Below are positions 10,786 through 24,036 of a stretch of DNA of 64,000 bases, one piece after another. The notes beneath the pieces were generated by a model. That model saw only the letters and a list, made by a program, of their open reading frames with translations, made no database searches and was not told the origin of the DNA. Source of the stretch: Cladobotryum mycophilum. Lineage: Eukaryota; Ascomycota; Sordariomycetes; Hypocreales; Hypocreaceae. Both the position numbers and the translations under genes were made by a program. Positions within the stretch are counted from its first letter, which is position 1; each line of letters starts with the position of its first letter. The DNA is taken from assembly GCA_036429605.1 (NCBI GenBank), contig JAVFKD010000016.1:5003141-5067140 (forward strand). Direction: 5' to 3'.

Positions 10786-13700
10786 CTTTTTTTTTTTCCT
10801 TTATTACATTTATAGAGGCTGAAGGCCTATAAAGCAGCTATCTATCTATCTAAAAGCTTACTGTACAGTAACTTTCTAGAATAATAGCTAACTGGCTAGC
10901 TTTTAAGCTAATAGTATAAGGCATTATATTTTCTAATTAATAGTTTTCTTTCTCCTAGTTCTAAGCATTATATATATCCCTTAGCCTTTAGGCTAATTAA
11001 CTAATTAATCAGCCTATATCTACTCTTCTAAAAACCAGCTTTATGTATAGATCTTTATACTAGTAAAAAAGCCTACTAGGGCTTTCTTTTTAGTTTTATT
11101 ATAAAAAGCTTCTATAACATTAACTAGGCTCCTGGCCCTAAGGCCTTCTATAAGGCTTTCCTAGGCCTTTAGTATTTACTATAGTATAGTAACAGGTATT
11201 ATATTATATATCATTAATTATATCTATACTAATTATCAGAGAGATTCTTTATAGCTTTTTAATAACTTTTAAGATATCCTATCTTTAGTTTTAGCTAGAT
11301 ATAGACTAACTAGGTTAATCTTAATCCCTTGATTAGGTTAGCTTTTAGCGAAAAGCTAAGGTTATCTTAAGCTATCCTATAATATTAAGTACCTAGGCCT
11401 CTTGCTCTTTGGCCTGTTTTCTCTCTTATCTTTTCACTAGCCCAGCTAGTCTATTATTACTGTACTGTGATTTTCCTTATCTTCTGGTTTAGGTAACTAA
11501 AAAAGATGTACAGGCGATTTCTATATAAGGCTTTTAGCCCTTTCTTAGCTAACTGATTAGCTATTTTATTCCCTGGGATCCCTGTGTGGCTGGGTACCTA
11601 GGTAATTATAATAACTATGTCTTGCTGTGATAGGAGGTATAGCTAAGCCTGGATTCTATAACTAATCTTTTTAAAGCCTTTAATTTTTATTATAGTTATT
11701 TGACTATTAATAAAAATATAGATTATTGATTAGTTTATCCTAGATATTAGTAGGGTATTTAGGATCTTAGAAATTGCTATAAGCTTAGTATTAGCTACTT
11801 TTATATGTAATCCTAGGTTCTAGAATCTTATTACTTTTATTATTTTTATTGTTTTATTTTATTAGTTTAGACTGTTTTTATAATATATATATAAATTAAT
11901 AATAGTATTTTTATAAATACTTTATAAGTTGTTTATATAAAAGGCTTAATAGTTATTAAAGGTAAAATCTTTTAGTAATTATAGGTATTATTTTTTAGCT
12001 TTTCTTTTAAGAGATTAGTTAATTAAGATAATAACTTTAGGTTTTTTATTTTAAAAAGCCTACTAGACTAGATCTTGTTTTTTTATTCTTTTATACTTTT
12101 TAATAGTTTTATTAAAACTAATTAATAGTTTAGTTAATTATATTAATATAATTATATTAGTTATAATTAATTAGATTAGATAGGTTTTTAAAAAGGTTTA
12201 AGTATAAAGGCTATACTTAAAGTAGGCTTTTTAAAGCCTAACTTTAACTAAAGGGATAGTTATTTCTAGTTCTAATACTCTATAAAGAGACCTTTTAAAG
12301 ACCCCGAGGATCCTAGCTAAGGTAAGGTTCTATAGCTATTAAAATTAGTAAATAAAGTTTTTTTGTCCTAGTCCTTTATAGTAAAAAAGAACTCTATAAT
12401 CTATTATAGAGCTTATATAAGCTATATAAAGTAGATATAGAGCTTGTATAGGTAGCTTATATTATATATTACCTAGCCTCTAAAAGCTTTAAAAGGCTTT
12501 AATAGTCTATTTAAGCTTTTTTATTATATAGTATTTAAAGTTAAGTTAATAGTTTAGCCAGACTCTTAGCTATTTGACTAATAGTTTAGGCTTAATAGTT
12601 AGGTTAATTATAATAAGCCTTTCTATTATTAATCAATAGTATTTTATAAAGTAAATAAGGTTAGTTTTACCTAGATTAAACTAGACCTTTTAAAGTTCTA
12701 CTTTCTTAATAAGCTTAACTACTATAATCTCTAAAACCCTATAATTCTAATAAACTAATGTTAATAATATAAACAAGCTAAAATCATTAATATAACTAAG
12801 CTAAAAGGCCTAATTTACTATTATATTTTTAATATAGATTAGAAATAAAATAAAAGATATAGGTAATCCTTATAGGATCCCTATAACTATATCCATTAGT
12901 TATTATATTTAACCATTAAAGGCTAACTAGATTTTCCTATTTAATAAAAAGAAATCCACCCAGCTAATAAAAGTTTTAAAACGGTCTAGCCTTTCTAGTA
13001 TCCCTAATAGCTTTAGCTTTAATATATAATCAAAAGCACCCTTAATATCTAGGAACAAGATTATAATTACTATTTAATTAATAGCTTTTTTTAATAATTA
13101 CTAGCTTTTAATATAGTTTATAAATAAAAGAACTATATTAACAATTAATCTCTGTTTCCGGCCACTAAGTTAAATTAGGTTTAAAAGGTCTTGTATAAAA
13201 GTTAAATAGCTTAGTCTACTTATAACTATTTTTTCTAAGACTTTTTCTAGGCAGTTAAGCAAGGCTATAACTCTATATATACTTTTAGGCTACTATAGTT
13301 TAACTTATTAGCCTTTAGTAGGATAATTCTAATCACTTCTCTCCAGCTAGCTAACTAATACCTTACTATAAATAAGACTTAATAAGCTTTATTTAATAGA
13401 ATTAGTATTGCTAAGTAAGTCTTTTATATTAGAAGAAAGTTAATTATATTAAGGCCTAGGGCTTTCTTATTAAAAGATAAAAAGATAGCCTATTAGACCT
13501 TTATATCCTCTAGCTTTAGCCATTTCTAATAAGTCCTTTTAGGTATAAGTCTTATTGGTTCCTCTTGACTAGCTATAGATAGCTTTTAGAAGCTAATTTC
13601 TAACTACTATAGTTAATATCTTGAGGTCCTAGTTAGTCTTGTAGTTAGTTTTATAGTTAATTTAGGTACTGTATTAGCTATAGACCATAAGTCTAGCCAG

Positions 13701-13909
13701 TCTGTTGATTTAGATCTTAGCCGGCTAGGAATTTAAACCTCTATTTTAGACCTTTTAGTTAATTTAGTATAGTTAATAGTAGGGATAGGAAATAATATCT
13801 ATAAAAAGGCTATATATTTCTCCTTAAAGGTCTAAGCTAGTTATTACTACCCTTTTATAGTATATATAATACTAGAAAGACTATTTTTCTAGTATACCTT
13901 GGTATATTT
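10786..13909 (-). mobile_element. Tad-like LINE L1, antisense, 3' half
   Basis: It begins with poly(T) at 10786, the complement of a 3' poly(A), followed by the LINE 3' terminus (GGCCTATAAAGCAGC, shared with L2-L5). Going right it covers, on the minus strand, the C-terminal zinc knuckle, RNase H and reverse transcriptase regions, aligned by eye to L2. It is heavily RIP-mutated with no open frames. At 13909 it is split by L3 inside the motif ACCTTGGTATAT; L1 resumes at 21544, where that motif is repeated. Confidence 0.75.
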
Positions 13910-14105
13910 TTTTTTTTATTCATTACGCTTATGGAGGCCGAAGGCCTATGAAGCAGCTATCTATCTATCTAAAAGCTTACTGTATAGTGACTTTCTAGAA
14001 TAGTAGCTAGCTGGCTAGCTTTTAAGCTAATAGTATAAGGCCTTGTGTGTTCTAGTTAATGGTTTTTTTTCTCCTAGTTCTAAGCATTATATATGTCCCT
14101 TAGCC
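13910..14105 (-). mobile_element. 3' end of LINE L3, antisense
   Basis: Poly(T) and the LINE 3' terminus start here. The segment is cut at 14105 by the sense LINE L2, whose target duplication (ATGTCCCTTAGCC) is at 14093-14105 and again at 19889-19901. The remainder of L3 continues at 19889. Confidence 0.75.
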
Positions 14106-17100
14106 ATGGCGACAACTAAGACTCTAGGAATTAACCCAGGACCTCATTCCTATCCGAACGAACCCGCTCTCTGTTTCCTCGACTTCTCTATTCCCAGGTC
14201 TATCTATCTATCAAACTTGCACCCCTCCGCACGCGAATGCGGAAGGGATAGCAGTCCCTGGAGATGGCCTGCACAAGAGCTTAAGAAAAGCTCACCCGAC
14301 GCGGCAGACGCGACGAACGCGCGACGATCACGGCCACAGCTAGAGCCACCGCTAAGGCTATAGTACAAATGGCCCTAGCTCAAGCCTAAGCCATAGTGGC
14401 TAAAACCACTAGCCTAAAAATTACTAACCTAGAAACCATGGATGCGATGGAGATAAATTTAAACATTGACCTAAATGAGTAATTAGACAAAGAGGCCCGA
14501 GAGGCCTAACAATAATAGAAAACCCTAAATACTATACAGCACATCCAGGCTGCTCTTAAGGCTATAACTAAAGCCCAAGCTATCTAACCTTTCTATGAGG
14601 ACCTTATTAGCCAGCTAAAAGAGGCAATTAAACTAGAGTAATAGGAATAACCAAGAACACCTTTATATAGCTTTATAGCTAAGAAAGGCCTAGAAGACAG
14701 CCGATGGGCAGAACAAACCCCAGAAAGAACCATAATAGCTAAGGAACCTATAGCTAAGGAACCTATAGCAGCTAAAACAGCACCTTAGAAGCCTAGAAAA
14801 ACAGACCTATAAGTTGTTCTTAAGCTAGAAACCGGATATAGCTTCCAAAAACCACTACCCTCGATTACACTGAGGAACAAACTCAACCAAGCTCTAGGAG
14901 CCAAGAGTATAGCTAGCGTATAGCAATCAGCTAGAAATAATATAGTTATCACAGCCACATCAGCTCAACTAGCTAGCAATCTCCTCACCCAACAAGACCT
15001 TTTGGAAGAGACCTTCCAAGACTACCCAATCAAACTAGCCGAGGCTCCTACTAGATGGATCAAGCTAGTAGCCCATGGGGTGCCAATCCTAGAAGACCTA
15101 GATATTCTTAGTATCTTCCAGGAAAAAACAGAGACCTTTAACCCGATTAAGATTACAGGCTAACTTAGATGGCTTAAAACACTATCCGAAGAATAAAAAG
15201 CTGGCTTAGTAGTATTTGCAGTACTAACAGAAGCATATAGTATGCATAGTAAAAAGAAGGACTTTATATAGCTGGGGTTAGAACTAAGGTAGTCCCGTAT
15301 AAAGCCTATACAGCCAAGACCTAGTGCTTCCGTTACTTAGGCTTTAACCATGACCCTGGGAACTGCCGAAAGGCCTATAAATGTGCTATATATGCTGGTA
15401 GCTATAGCATAAAGAATCATAGCTACCTTAGATGTAAGGCTAGCTCTAGCTACTAACACCAGGAACCTAAATGCGCCAATTGCATGGGTAACCACCAGGC
15501 AAATAGTATAGACTGCGAGACTTATAAGACTATCTTATGCTAGAAAGCAGCTATCTTAAGATCCTCTAACATAACACACATAGAACCGATACAGTACATC
15601 ACATAGCTTTACAGCTAGCTTTAGAAGCCAAGGCTAATATTATCTTACTCCAAGAACCTTATTGCCCTAGAAATAGGGAAACAGGCAACTGGATCGCACT
15701 AGAACATATAGTATATAACCTTATTACACCATAACCTGGCTCTAGCCCTTTAAGCATAAAGATTAGACCTAGAGTTCTATCGTATATTAGAAAAGCGAGC
15801 CGGCTAGAGTTTACTCCTCGCTACGACCTTTTCAATGATCCTAATATCCTAGCTATTAAGATACTAGGTATCAAACCATTCCTCCTAATTAACCTATATA
15901 ACGAACAACCCTAACAAGCTAGCCAGCAGACTAATCAAACAGCCAATTAAGTAACTAACTAAGCAACTGGTCAATAAGGCATACACACAATTGAACGACT
16001 ACTTTTCCCAATAGGCAGGTTTAAATAACCCTCTATCCTAGCAAAAGACTTCAACCTTCACCACACTCGCTGGAATACTCAAGCCAAGCTAACAGCCACA
16101 GCCCGAGCTAATAGCCTAGTCTAATGGCTAGATAGCCAGCAGGCTACCTTACTAGTTGACACCAGTAAGGCTGTAGAGCTTGGCGGTACTTATCACAGAG
16201 AGACCTTACGGAGACCTTCTATAATAGATCTAGCTTTTAGTATAGGCTTCTAAGCCTTTAGCTGGGGTAACTGGCAAGCCGCACCAGCAACTGGCTCTGA
16301 TCACGAAGCTCTTACCTTTGAAGCCTATGTATCAAGGCCTCTAGGTATAAGCCGCTTATACTAAACACGATAACTATTGTTTAACTATAAGAAAGCCGAC
16401 TGGAAGGCCTATAATAAATCGTTAACCAGAGCAGAGCCCAAAGCCCTTGCTCAGCTAGATCAACTGATCGGCACCTCTAGCTAGGACGAAATAGCTAATC
16501 TCCTCAGAGACACTATCATGGAAGCAGCTGAACTAGCTATAGCTAAGCAAAGACCCTCTGAACGCTCTAAGCCCTGGTGGAACGACGAGCTAAAGGACCT
16601 ACGGAAAGCTTTGAACAGGGCTACACGACTGTACAAGGCAGGCCCAATAATAATAACCCTAGCGATCTGGAAAGAAGTTCGTAATAGCTATAACCTAGCC
16701 CTACGAGCCACAAAGAGAGCCCACTGGAATAGCTTTCTTAAGGAAGCTACGACCATAGATATCTATAAAGCATACAAATACACTAAGGCACGCTAGAATA
16801 GTAGTCTTCCTAGTATAACATATATAAAAGAAGGCTAGCAATAATAGGCCCGGACCTTTAAGGAGAAATATACAGCCTTTCTACAGATACTATTTCCTAT
16901 ACCTACCCCTAGCCATACCGACATAGTTAGAAGGTCTAGAATAGAGGTTTAAATTCCTAGTCGACCTAGGTCTAAATCAGCAGACTGGGTAGACTTACGG
17001 TATACAGTAAAAACAGCACTAGCGCCTAAACCTACGGCAAGGCTAACTAGAGTCTTAAGACATCAATTACAGCAGCTAGAAAATGGCTTCTAGAAGCTAT

Positions 17101-19888
17101 TTATAGTCGGCAAGGAGGAACTAATAGGACCCACTTCTGAAAGGACCTGCTGGAAATGGCCAAAGTTAGAGGATATAGAAGTCTAACGGGCTATCTTCTC
17201 ATCAGCTAGCAAGAAGGCCCCAGGCCCTGATACAATCAACGTTCTTCTAATACAAAAGACTTACTCGGCGATACTAACCCTATTAAATAAAGCTTACCAG
17301 GCCTTATTCGCAGTAGGGTACTAACCAGCTAGTTAAAGAGAAGCAATCGGAATTATCCTACCAAAGGCTAATAAGCTAGACTATAGTAACCTAAAGGCAT
17401 ACAGAATCATTGCGTTACTTAACTGCCTAGGGAAGGTCTTAGAAAAGATAGTTGCAAGCAGGCTAAGCTACCTAGCAGCCACATAGAACCTCTTGAACCC
17501 AAGCCAGCTTAGTGGCCGGAAACAGAGGTCAGCTGTTGATATAGTTCTTTTACTTATGAACTATATTGAAAGTTAGTAGCTATTAAGAAAAGCTGCTAAC
17601 CAGATAGTAGTTATAACCCTGTTCCTGGATATTAAGGGCGCTTTTGATCATGTATTAAAGCCAAAGCTATTAGGGATACTAGAGAGGCTAGACCTCCTTA
17701 AAACCCTTATTAGCTAGGTGGATTTCTTTCTATTAAACAGAAAAATCTAGTTAGCCTTTGATAGCCAAATACAACAGCTAATAGATATAGCTATAGGGAT
17801 CCCACAAGGATCACCTATATCTCTTATCTTGTTTCTAATCTATATTAGAGATATAATAGCAGATCAGGCCTTTCAGCTTAGCTATATTGATGACTTTAGC
17901 CTGTCTGTATCATCAAGATCAGCCTATTAGAACTATAGGGCTCTAGAGACTATAGCAGCCAAGCTTATCGAAGAAGCAGGACTGCAAGGGGTCCAGTTTG
18001 ACCTAGATAAAACCGAGCTTATCTACTTTGCAAGACACCGCCGGCCAATAACAGAAAGGCTTGCCGTAGCTAACCTAGCTATTAAGCCTAAACCACTGGT
18101 CAAATGGCTGGGGATCTGGCTGGACTACCAACTCAACTTTAAACACCATGTAATAGAAAAGCTCAAACAGGCTACCAAAGCCTTCCAAGGCCTTTAAAGA
18201 CTAGGCAATACGCAACACAGGCTACCTACACGAGCCCTACGTCTACTCTATATAGCCTACATAAGCTCTATAATAGATTATAAAGTCCCCCTTTGGTACA
18301 AGGGACCAGGATAAAAGAACCTTATCTACTAAATCTAATAGCTATAGAACCTCGCCCTAACTAGGATTCTAGGGGCCTTCAAAAGGTCCCCATATAGGGT
18401 ATTAGAACTAGAAGCAGCTATCCCCCCGGTTGAAGTTAGGCTCCAAAAAACCTGCCTCAAGTACAGCCTCCGTACTCAAACCCTCTCAGAAACCTACCTA
18501 ATCCGACTAGCTATAACTAGCACAGTTATATTAATACAGTTAACTAGGCTATTAGTTAGCTTTGATGAAGCTATTGGAAAATATGAGAAAATAGAAAGAC
18601 AGGATCTAGCTTGGTAGGCCCCTTGGAATAAGGAACCTGAAGTTACTATTCTAATTAGCCAATCCTCTAAGAAGGAAACCAAAAAGCAATACTTACGGTT
18701 ACTAGAAGAGCTTACCTTTGACAACTACCGAGCCTTTTATACAGACGGCTCGTAGGGTACTTATAAAGGCACTGTTACTAATTTATGTATATACTACGAA
18801 GACAGCCCAAGCCGGTAAGCCGGATTAGAGAAAACAGCGAGAGTAGCAAGATTCTAGAACCTAGGACTATACATAGAAGTAACTGATGCCAAGCTTATAG
18901 CGATTTCTAAGGTCCTAGATGCCCTACTACGATCTAGAACAAACCAATCAATAACCTATATTTTTATTAATAGCCAAGCAGCTATAATGAAGATCAAAGG
19001 CCCCGGCGAGATTAGTTATAGAATCCGGGCTTAGCTATACCTTCTATTACAACGAGATATAGCTATTACAGTTGCCTGGGTGCTTAGCCATACAGGGATC
19101 CCAGGAAACAAAATAGCTAATTAGTTAGCTAAGAAAGGGCTAGAAGCCTTGTATAGGGGCCGCCTGTATGCCTCTTTTAGCTACCTGAACCGGAAGATAA
19201 GAAAAGTCACAGTACAATAGTAGTAGACCAGCTGGGCTAGTGAGGAGATGAGAGAGGAGACAGGCCAGAGAGCGAGAGGCCTAGGCACCCAATACCGCAG
19301 AATAGCCTAAGAAAACCTTAGCTTCTCGCTAAAAGCTAACCTGGTTAAGGGACCAAGATCAATCCAGTCAGCCTATATCCAGCTAAAGCTGGGGATAGGG
19401 TATCTCAAAAGCTACCAAAAAGCTATAAAGAATCTCCTTAACGATCGCTGTAGATGCGGCCAACGGTATACAATATAACACTTACTGCTACGATGCAGTA
19501 GATACCAAAGACCTAGAAAGGTCTTGCAAAAGGCCTTAAGGCTAGGAGCCTAGCTAACGTTATAGAAGCTTTTCACAACAAAACTAGGAAAGGAAGCCCT
19601 AATAGGCTTTCTTACTAACACGAAGATCTATACGCGAAGCTGGTTTTTAGAAGAGTAGATATAGGCTGACTAGCTAGCTAGTCAGCCTAGAGGCTAAGGG
19701 ACATACATAATGCTTGGAACTAGGAGAAAGGAAACCACCAACCGGAAAACACAATGCCTTATACTGTTAGCTTGAAAGCTAGCCAGCTAGCTACTATTCT
19801 ATAGAGATACTGTATAGTAAGCTTTTAGATAGTTAGGTAGTCGCTTTATAGGCCTTCGGCCTCCATAAGCGTAATGAAAGAAAAAAAA
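14106..19888 (+). mobile_element. Near-complete Tad-like LINE L2 with ORF1 and ORF2, stop-ridden by RIP
   Basis: It is 5.78 kb, flanked by a 13-bp duplication ATGTCCCTTAGCC and ending in poly(A) (about 19880-19888). ORF1 (about 14230-15560) ends in a cysteine/histidine-rich zinc-knuckle region near 15330-15540. ORF2 follows: an endonuclease (LLQEPYCPRN at about 15640, then SDHEALTFE at about 16300), reverse transcriptase (GIPQGSP at 17797; YIDD at 17883-17894), RNase H (FYTDGS at about 18735) and a C-terminal zinc knuckle (CRCGQRY at about 19450). Reading frames are continuous but interrupted by in-frame stops, nearly all TAG, expected from CAG-to-TAG and TGG-to-TAG changes. The largest clean stretch is 16518-16796, linking endonuclease and RT. 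Domain order and the terminal RNase H point to the Tad/I group. Confidence 0.85.
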
Positions 19889-21543
19889 ATGTCCCTTAGC
19901 CTCTAGGCTAACTAATTAACTAATTAGCCTATATTTACTCTTCTAAAAACTAGCTTTGCGTATAGATCTCTGTGCTAGTAAGGAAGCCTATTAAGGCTTT
20001 TTTTCCTAGTTTTATTGTAAAGAGCTTCTATAACATTAACTAGGCTCCTGGCCTTAAAGCCTTCTATAAGGCCTTTCTAGGCCCTTAGTATCTACTATAG
20101 TATAATAGTAGGTATTATATTATATATCGTTGGTTATATTTATAGCGGTTGTTAAGGAGGTTTTTTATGGCTTTTTAATAGCTTTTAAGATACCCTATCC
20201 TTAGTTTTAGCTGGATATAGGCTGACTGGGTTAATCTTTGTCCCTTGATTAGGTTAGCTTTTAGCGAAAAGCTAAGGTTATCTTAAGCTATCCTGCGGTA
20301 TTGAGTGCCTAGGCCTCTCGCTCTCTGGCCTATCTTTTCTTTTATCTCTTTACTAGCCTAATTAGTCTACTATTACTATACTATGGTTTTTTTTATTTTC
20401 TGGTTTAGGTAACTAAAAGAGACGTACGGGCGGCCTCTGTACGAGGCTTTTAGCCCTTTTTTAGCTAACTAATCAGCTATTTTATTCCCTGGGATCCCTG
20501 TATAGCTGGGTACCTAGGCAACTGTAATAGCTATGCTTTACTATGATAGAAAGTATAGTTAAACCTGGATTCTATAATTAATCTTTTTAAAGCCTTTGAT
20601 CTTTATTATAGTTACTTAGCTATTAACAAAGATATAGGCTATTAATTAGTTTATCCTAGATAATAGTAGGGCATCTAGGACCTTAAAAATTACTATAAGC
20701 TTAGTATCAGCTACTTCTATGTATGGTCCTAGGTTCTAGAATCTTATTACTCTTGCTGTTTTTGCTGTTTCGTTTTATTAGCTTAGGCTGTTTTCGTAGT
20801 ATACACATAAATTAGTGATAGTACCTTTATAAGTACCCTGCGAGCCGTCTATATAGAAGGCTCGGTAATTATCAAAGGTAAAGTCTTTTAGTAACTATAG
20901 GTATTGCTTTTTGGTTTCCTTTTTAAAGGCTTGGCTGATTAGAATAGTAGCTTTAGGTTCCTTATTCTAAGGGGCCTGCTAAACTAAATCTTGTCTTTCT
21001 ATTCTCTTATACTTTCTAATAGCTTTATTAAAGCTAGCTAATAACCTAGTGAGTTGTATTAGTATAGCTATATTAGTTATAGTTAATCGGATTAAATGGG
21101 TTTCTAAGAGGGTTTAAGTACAGAGGCTGTACTTAAGGTAGGCTTTTTAGAGCCTAACTTTAACCAGGGGGATAGCTACTTCTAGTTCCAGTGCCTTATA
21201 AAAGGACCTCTTAAAGGCCCCTAGTATCCTGGTTAAAATAAGGTTCTATAACTATTAGAGTTAGTAGATAAGATCTTTTTATTCTAGTCCCTTATACCAA
21301 AGAGGGACTCCATAATCTACTATAGAGCTTATACAAGCTATATATAGCAGCCGTAGGGCTCGTGCAGGTAGCCTGTGTTACGTATTGCCTAGCCTTTGAA
21401 GGCCCTGGAAGGCTTTGGTAGCCTGTTCGAGCTTTTCTGTTATATGGTGTTTAAAGTTGAGTTAGTAGTCTAGCCAGACCCCTAGCCATTTAACCAGTGG
21501 TTTAGGCTTAACCGCTAGATTAGCTACAGTAAGCCCCTCTATT
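19889..21543 (-). mobile_element. Remainder of LINE L3, antisense, 5'-truncated
   Basis: It restarts at the L2 target duplication and covers, on the minus strand, the C-terminal zinc knuckle, RNase H and the distal RT region. It stops at 21543, so L3 is a 5'-truncated insertion of about 1.85 kb. The 13-bp motif TACCTTGGTATAT occurs just before its poly(T) (13897-13909) and again at about 21544, giving its target duplication. It is RIP-mutated, less severely than L1. Confidence 0.7.
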
Positions 21544-23490
21544 ATTGGTACCTTGGTATATTTATATATCTTATAGATATTTATAATTACAGCTTCTTTA
21601 AGAAAACTATTTTAGTAGGCTTTTTTTATAACTTATAAGACTAGGTTATAACTATTATAAGCTTTTTTCTAGATCACTAGGGTTATTGCTATTAGGCCTG
21701 TCTTATATAGTTATATAGTTCTATTTAAAGCTTTCTATTGGTCTTTTAGCTTATTGTTCTACTAGGGCTTAGAGTGTTTAAAAAGTCTTTGCTTAGCTAT
21801 AGCTAGTTCAGCTACTTCTAGGATAATATCTCTAAGGAGATTAGCTATTTTATCCTAGCTAAAGATACTAATCACTTAATCTAGTTAAGCAAGGGCTTTA
21901 GACTCTGCTCTAGTTAATGATTTATTATAGGTCTTTTAATTAGTTTTTTTATAATTAAATAATAATTATTATATTTAATATAAATAACTTATTCTTAAAT
22001 GCTTTAATATATAAACTTTTAAAATAAAAGCTTTATAATTAGAGTTAATTATTAGTGTAACTTGCTAATTACTTTAGCTAAGGGCTTAAAAGCCTATACT
22101 AAAAGCTAGATCTATTATAGAAAGTCTCTATAAGTTCTTTTTATAATAGGTACCACTAAGCTTTATAGCCTTACTAATATTAACTAATAGGGTAACTTAC
22201 TAGCTATCTAGCTATTAGACTAGGCTATTAGCTTAGGTTATAGCTATTAGCTTGGCTTAAATGTTTTAGCGAGTATAGTAAAGGTTAAAGTCTTTTGCTA
22301 GGATAGAAGATTATTTAAGCCTGCTTATTGGGAAAAGTAATTGTTTAATTGTATATAGGCCTTGTTAATTAGTTGCTTAATTAGTTACTTAGGCTATCTG
22401 ATTAGCTTATTGGCTAGCTTATTAGGGTTATTTATTGTATAGGTTAATTAGGAGGAATGGTTTAATACCTAGTATCTTAATAGCTAAGATATTAAGATTA
22501 TTAAAAGAATTATAGTAAAATATAGACTTTAATTAGCTAGCTTTTCTAATATATAATAGGACTCTAGGTTTAATTTTTATACTTAAAGAGTTAAAGCTAG
22601 GTTATAGTATAATAAGATTATATATTATATATTCTAGTATAATCTAATTATTTGTTTTTTTATTTTAAAGGCAATAAGGTTCTTAAAGTATAATAATATT
22701 AGCCTTAGCCTTTAAGACTAGCTATAAGACTATATAATATCTTATATTAGTTTTGTATATATTATATTAAAAGATTTTAAAATAGCTTTTTAGTATAAGA
22801 TAGCCTTATAAGTCTTATAGTCTATACTATTTACCTGGTGATTACTTATATAGTTAATACATTTAGGTTCCTAGTATTAACAGCTAGAGCTAGCCTTACA
22901 GCTAGGGCAGCTATGGTTCTTTGTGTTATGGCTACTAGCACATATAGCACATTTATAAGCCTTGCGGCAGTTCCCAGCGTCATGGTTAAAGCCTAAGCAA
23001 CAGAAGCATTTGCTATACTTGCTGTACGCTTCTGTTAATACTACAAATACTACTAAGCCGGCTTTCTGTTCCGCGAATAGTATTTTAAGCCATCTAGGTT
23101 AGCCTATAGTCTTGATCAGATTAAAGGTCTCTATTTCTTCCTAGAAGATAGTAAGAATATTTAGTTTTTCTAGGATTAGTACCCCATAAGCTACTAATTT
23201 AATCCATTTAGTAAAAACCTTAGCTAGTTTAATTAAATAATCTTAGAAAGTCTTTTCTAAAAGGTTTTATTAAGTAAAGAGATTACTGACTAGTTAAGCT
23301 AATATAACTATAATAACTATATTATTTCTAGCTAATTACTATACACTAGCTATACTCTTAGCTCCTAGGGCCAGGTTTAGCTTATTTCTTAATATAATCA
23401 AGGGCAGTGGTTTTTAAAAGCTATATCTAGTTTCTAGCTTAAGAACAACTTATAGGTTTGTTTTTCTAGGCTTTTAAGGTACTGTTTTGA
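21544..23490 (-). mobile_element. LINE L1 continued: endonuclease and ORF1 region, antisense
   Basis: It aligns by eye, in reverse, with about 14780-16850 of L2: the segment before RT, the endonuclease and the ORF1 zinc-knuckle region (cysteine-rich stretch near 22790-23010). It is AT-rich and stop-ridden. It is broken at 23490 by the SINE and continues from 24037. Confidence 0.7.
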
Positions 23491-24036
23491 GGGAGTGGCG
23501 CAGTGGTAATAGCGCTTGGTGACCTATCTCGAAAGGTCGTGGGTTCGAATCCTACCTCCCTTACACTAAGGATAAGTTTTGCTTTGGCTATGGCAAATTA
23601 GCTTATCCTTAGATTACCCGAAGCCTGATTATTAAAAAGGCAGTACTAAAAGCAGGATTGGTTCCCTTGCTTCTTTACCAATAGCAGAGCTTATACGAGG
23701 TAAGCTCTGCATAGAAAAACAATATCCCGCAGTACTAACAAGGATCCTTGTAGAAGGGCTATGCCTAAGAAAGAGCTATGCCTGGTAAGGAATTTGAAGG
23801 TTAAGGGAAAAACTAGTTGTATATACCCTTAGGGGCTAGGGCAAAGGGGTATATATAAAGCGTAGGAATAGGAGTAAGGAAGCTATATATTTAGAAAAAT
23901 ACTATTACTTATACTGCTAGCTTAAAGGCTAGCTAGCTAGCTGCTATATTAGTACTCTTAGAGTCTAGATAGTTAGGTAGCCGCTTTATAGGCCTCCGGC
24001 CTCCATAAGCGTAATAAATAAAAAAAAAAAAAAAGA
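23491..24036 (+). mobile_element. tRNA-derived SINE with a LINE 3' tail
   Basis: The head (23491-23565) resembles a tRNA. It has an A box TGGCGCAGTGG (23496-23506) and a perfect B box GGTTCGAATCC (23542-23552), the internal RNA polymerase III promoter. A GCGC/GCGC D-stem, a GTGGG/CCTAC T-stem and a GGGAG/CTCCC acceptor pairing are visible, but the anticodon arm is poor. An unrelated body follows. The last roughly 110 bp (about 23915-24020) match the 3' end of LINE L2 and end in poly(A). The flanking repeats TACTGTTTTGA (23480-23490) and TACTGTTTTAA (24037-24047) are a target duplication with one TG-to-TA change. A stand-alone tRNA gene is unlikely because the tRNA-like sequence is fused to the body and poly(A). 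Confidence 0.85.

Noticed and set aside
14043..14363. 106-codon gene across a LINE junction
   Set aside because: The frame runs from the antisense 3' end of L3 through the target duplication into the 5' leader of L2, so it is a chance fusion.
23491..23565. Functional tRNA gene
   Set aside because: The A and B boxes are good, but the acceptor stem is only partly paired and the anticodon arm does not fold properly. The sequence is also joined to a body, LINE tail, poly(A) and target duplication, so a SINE explains it better.
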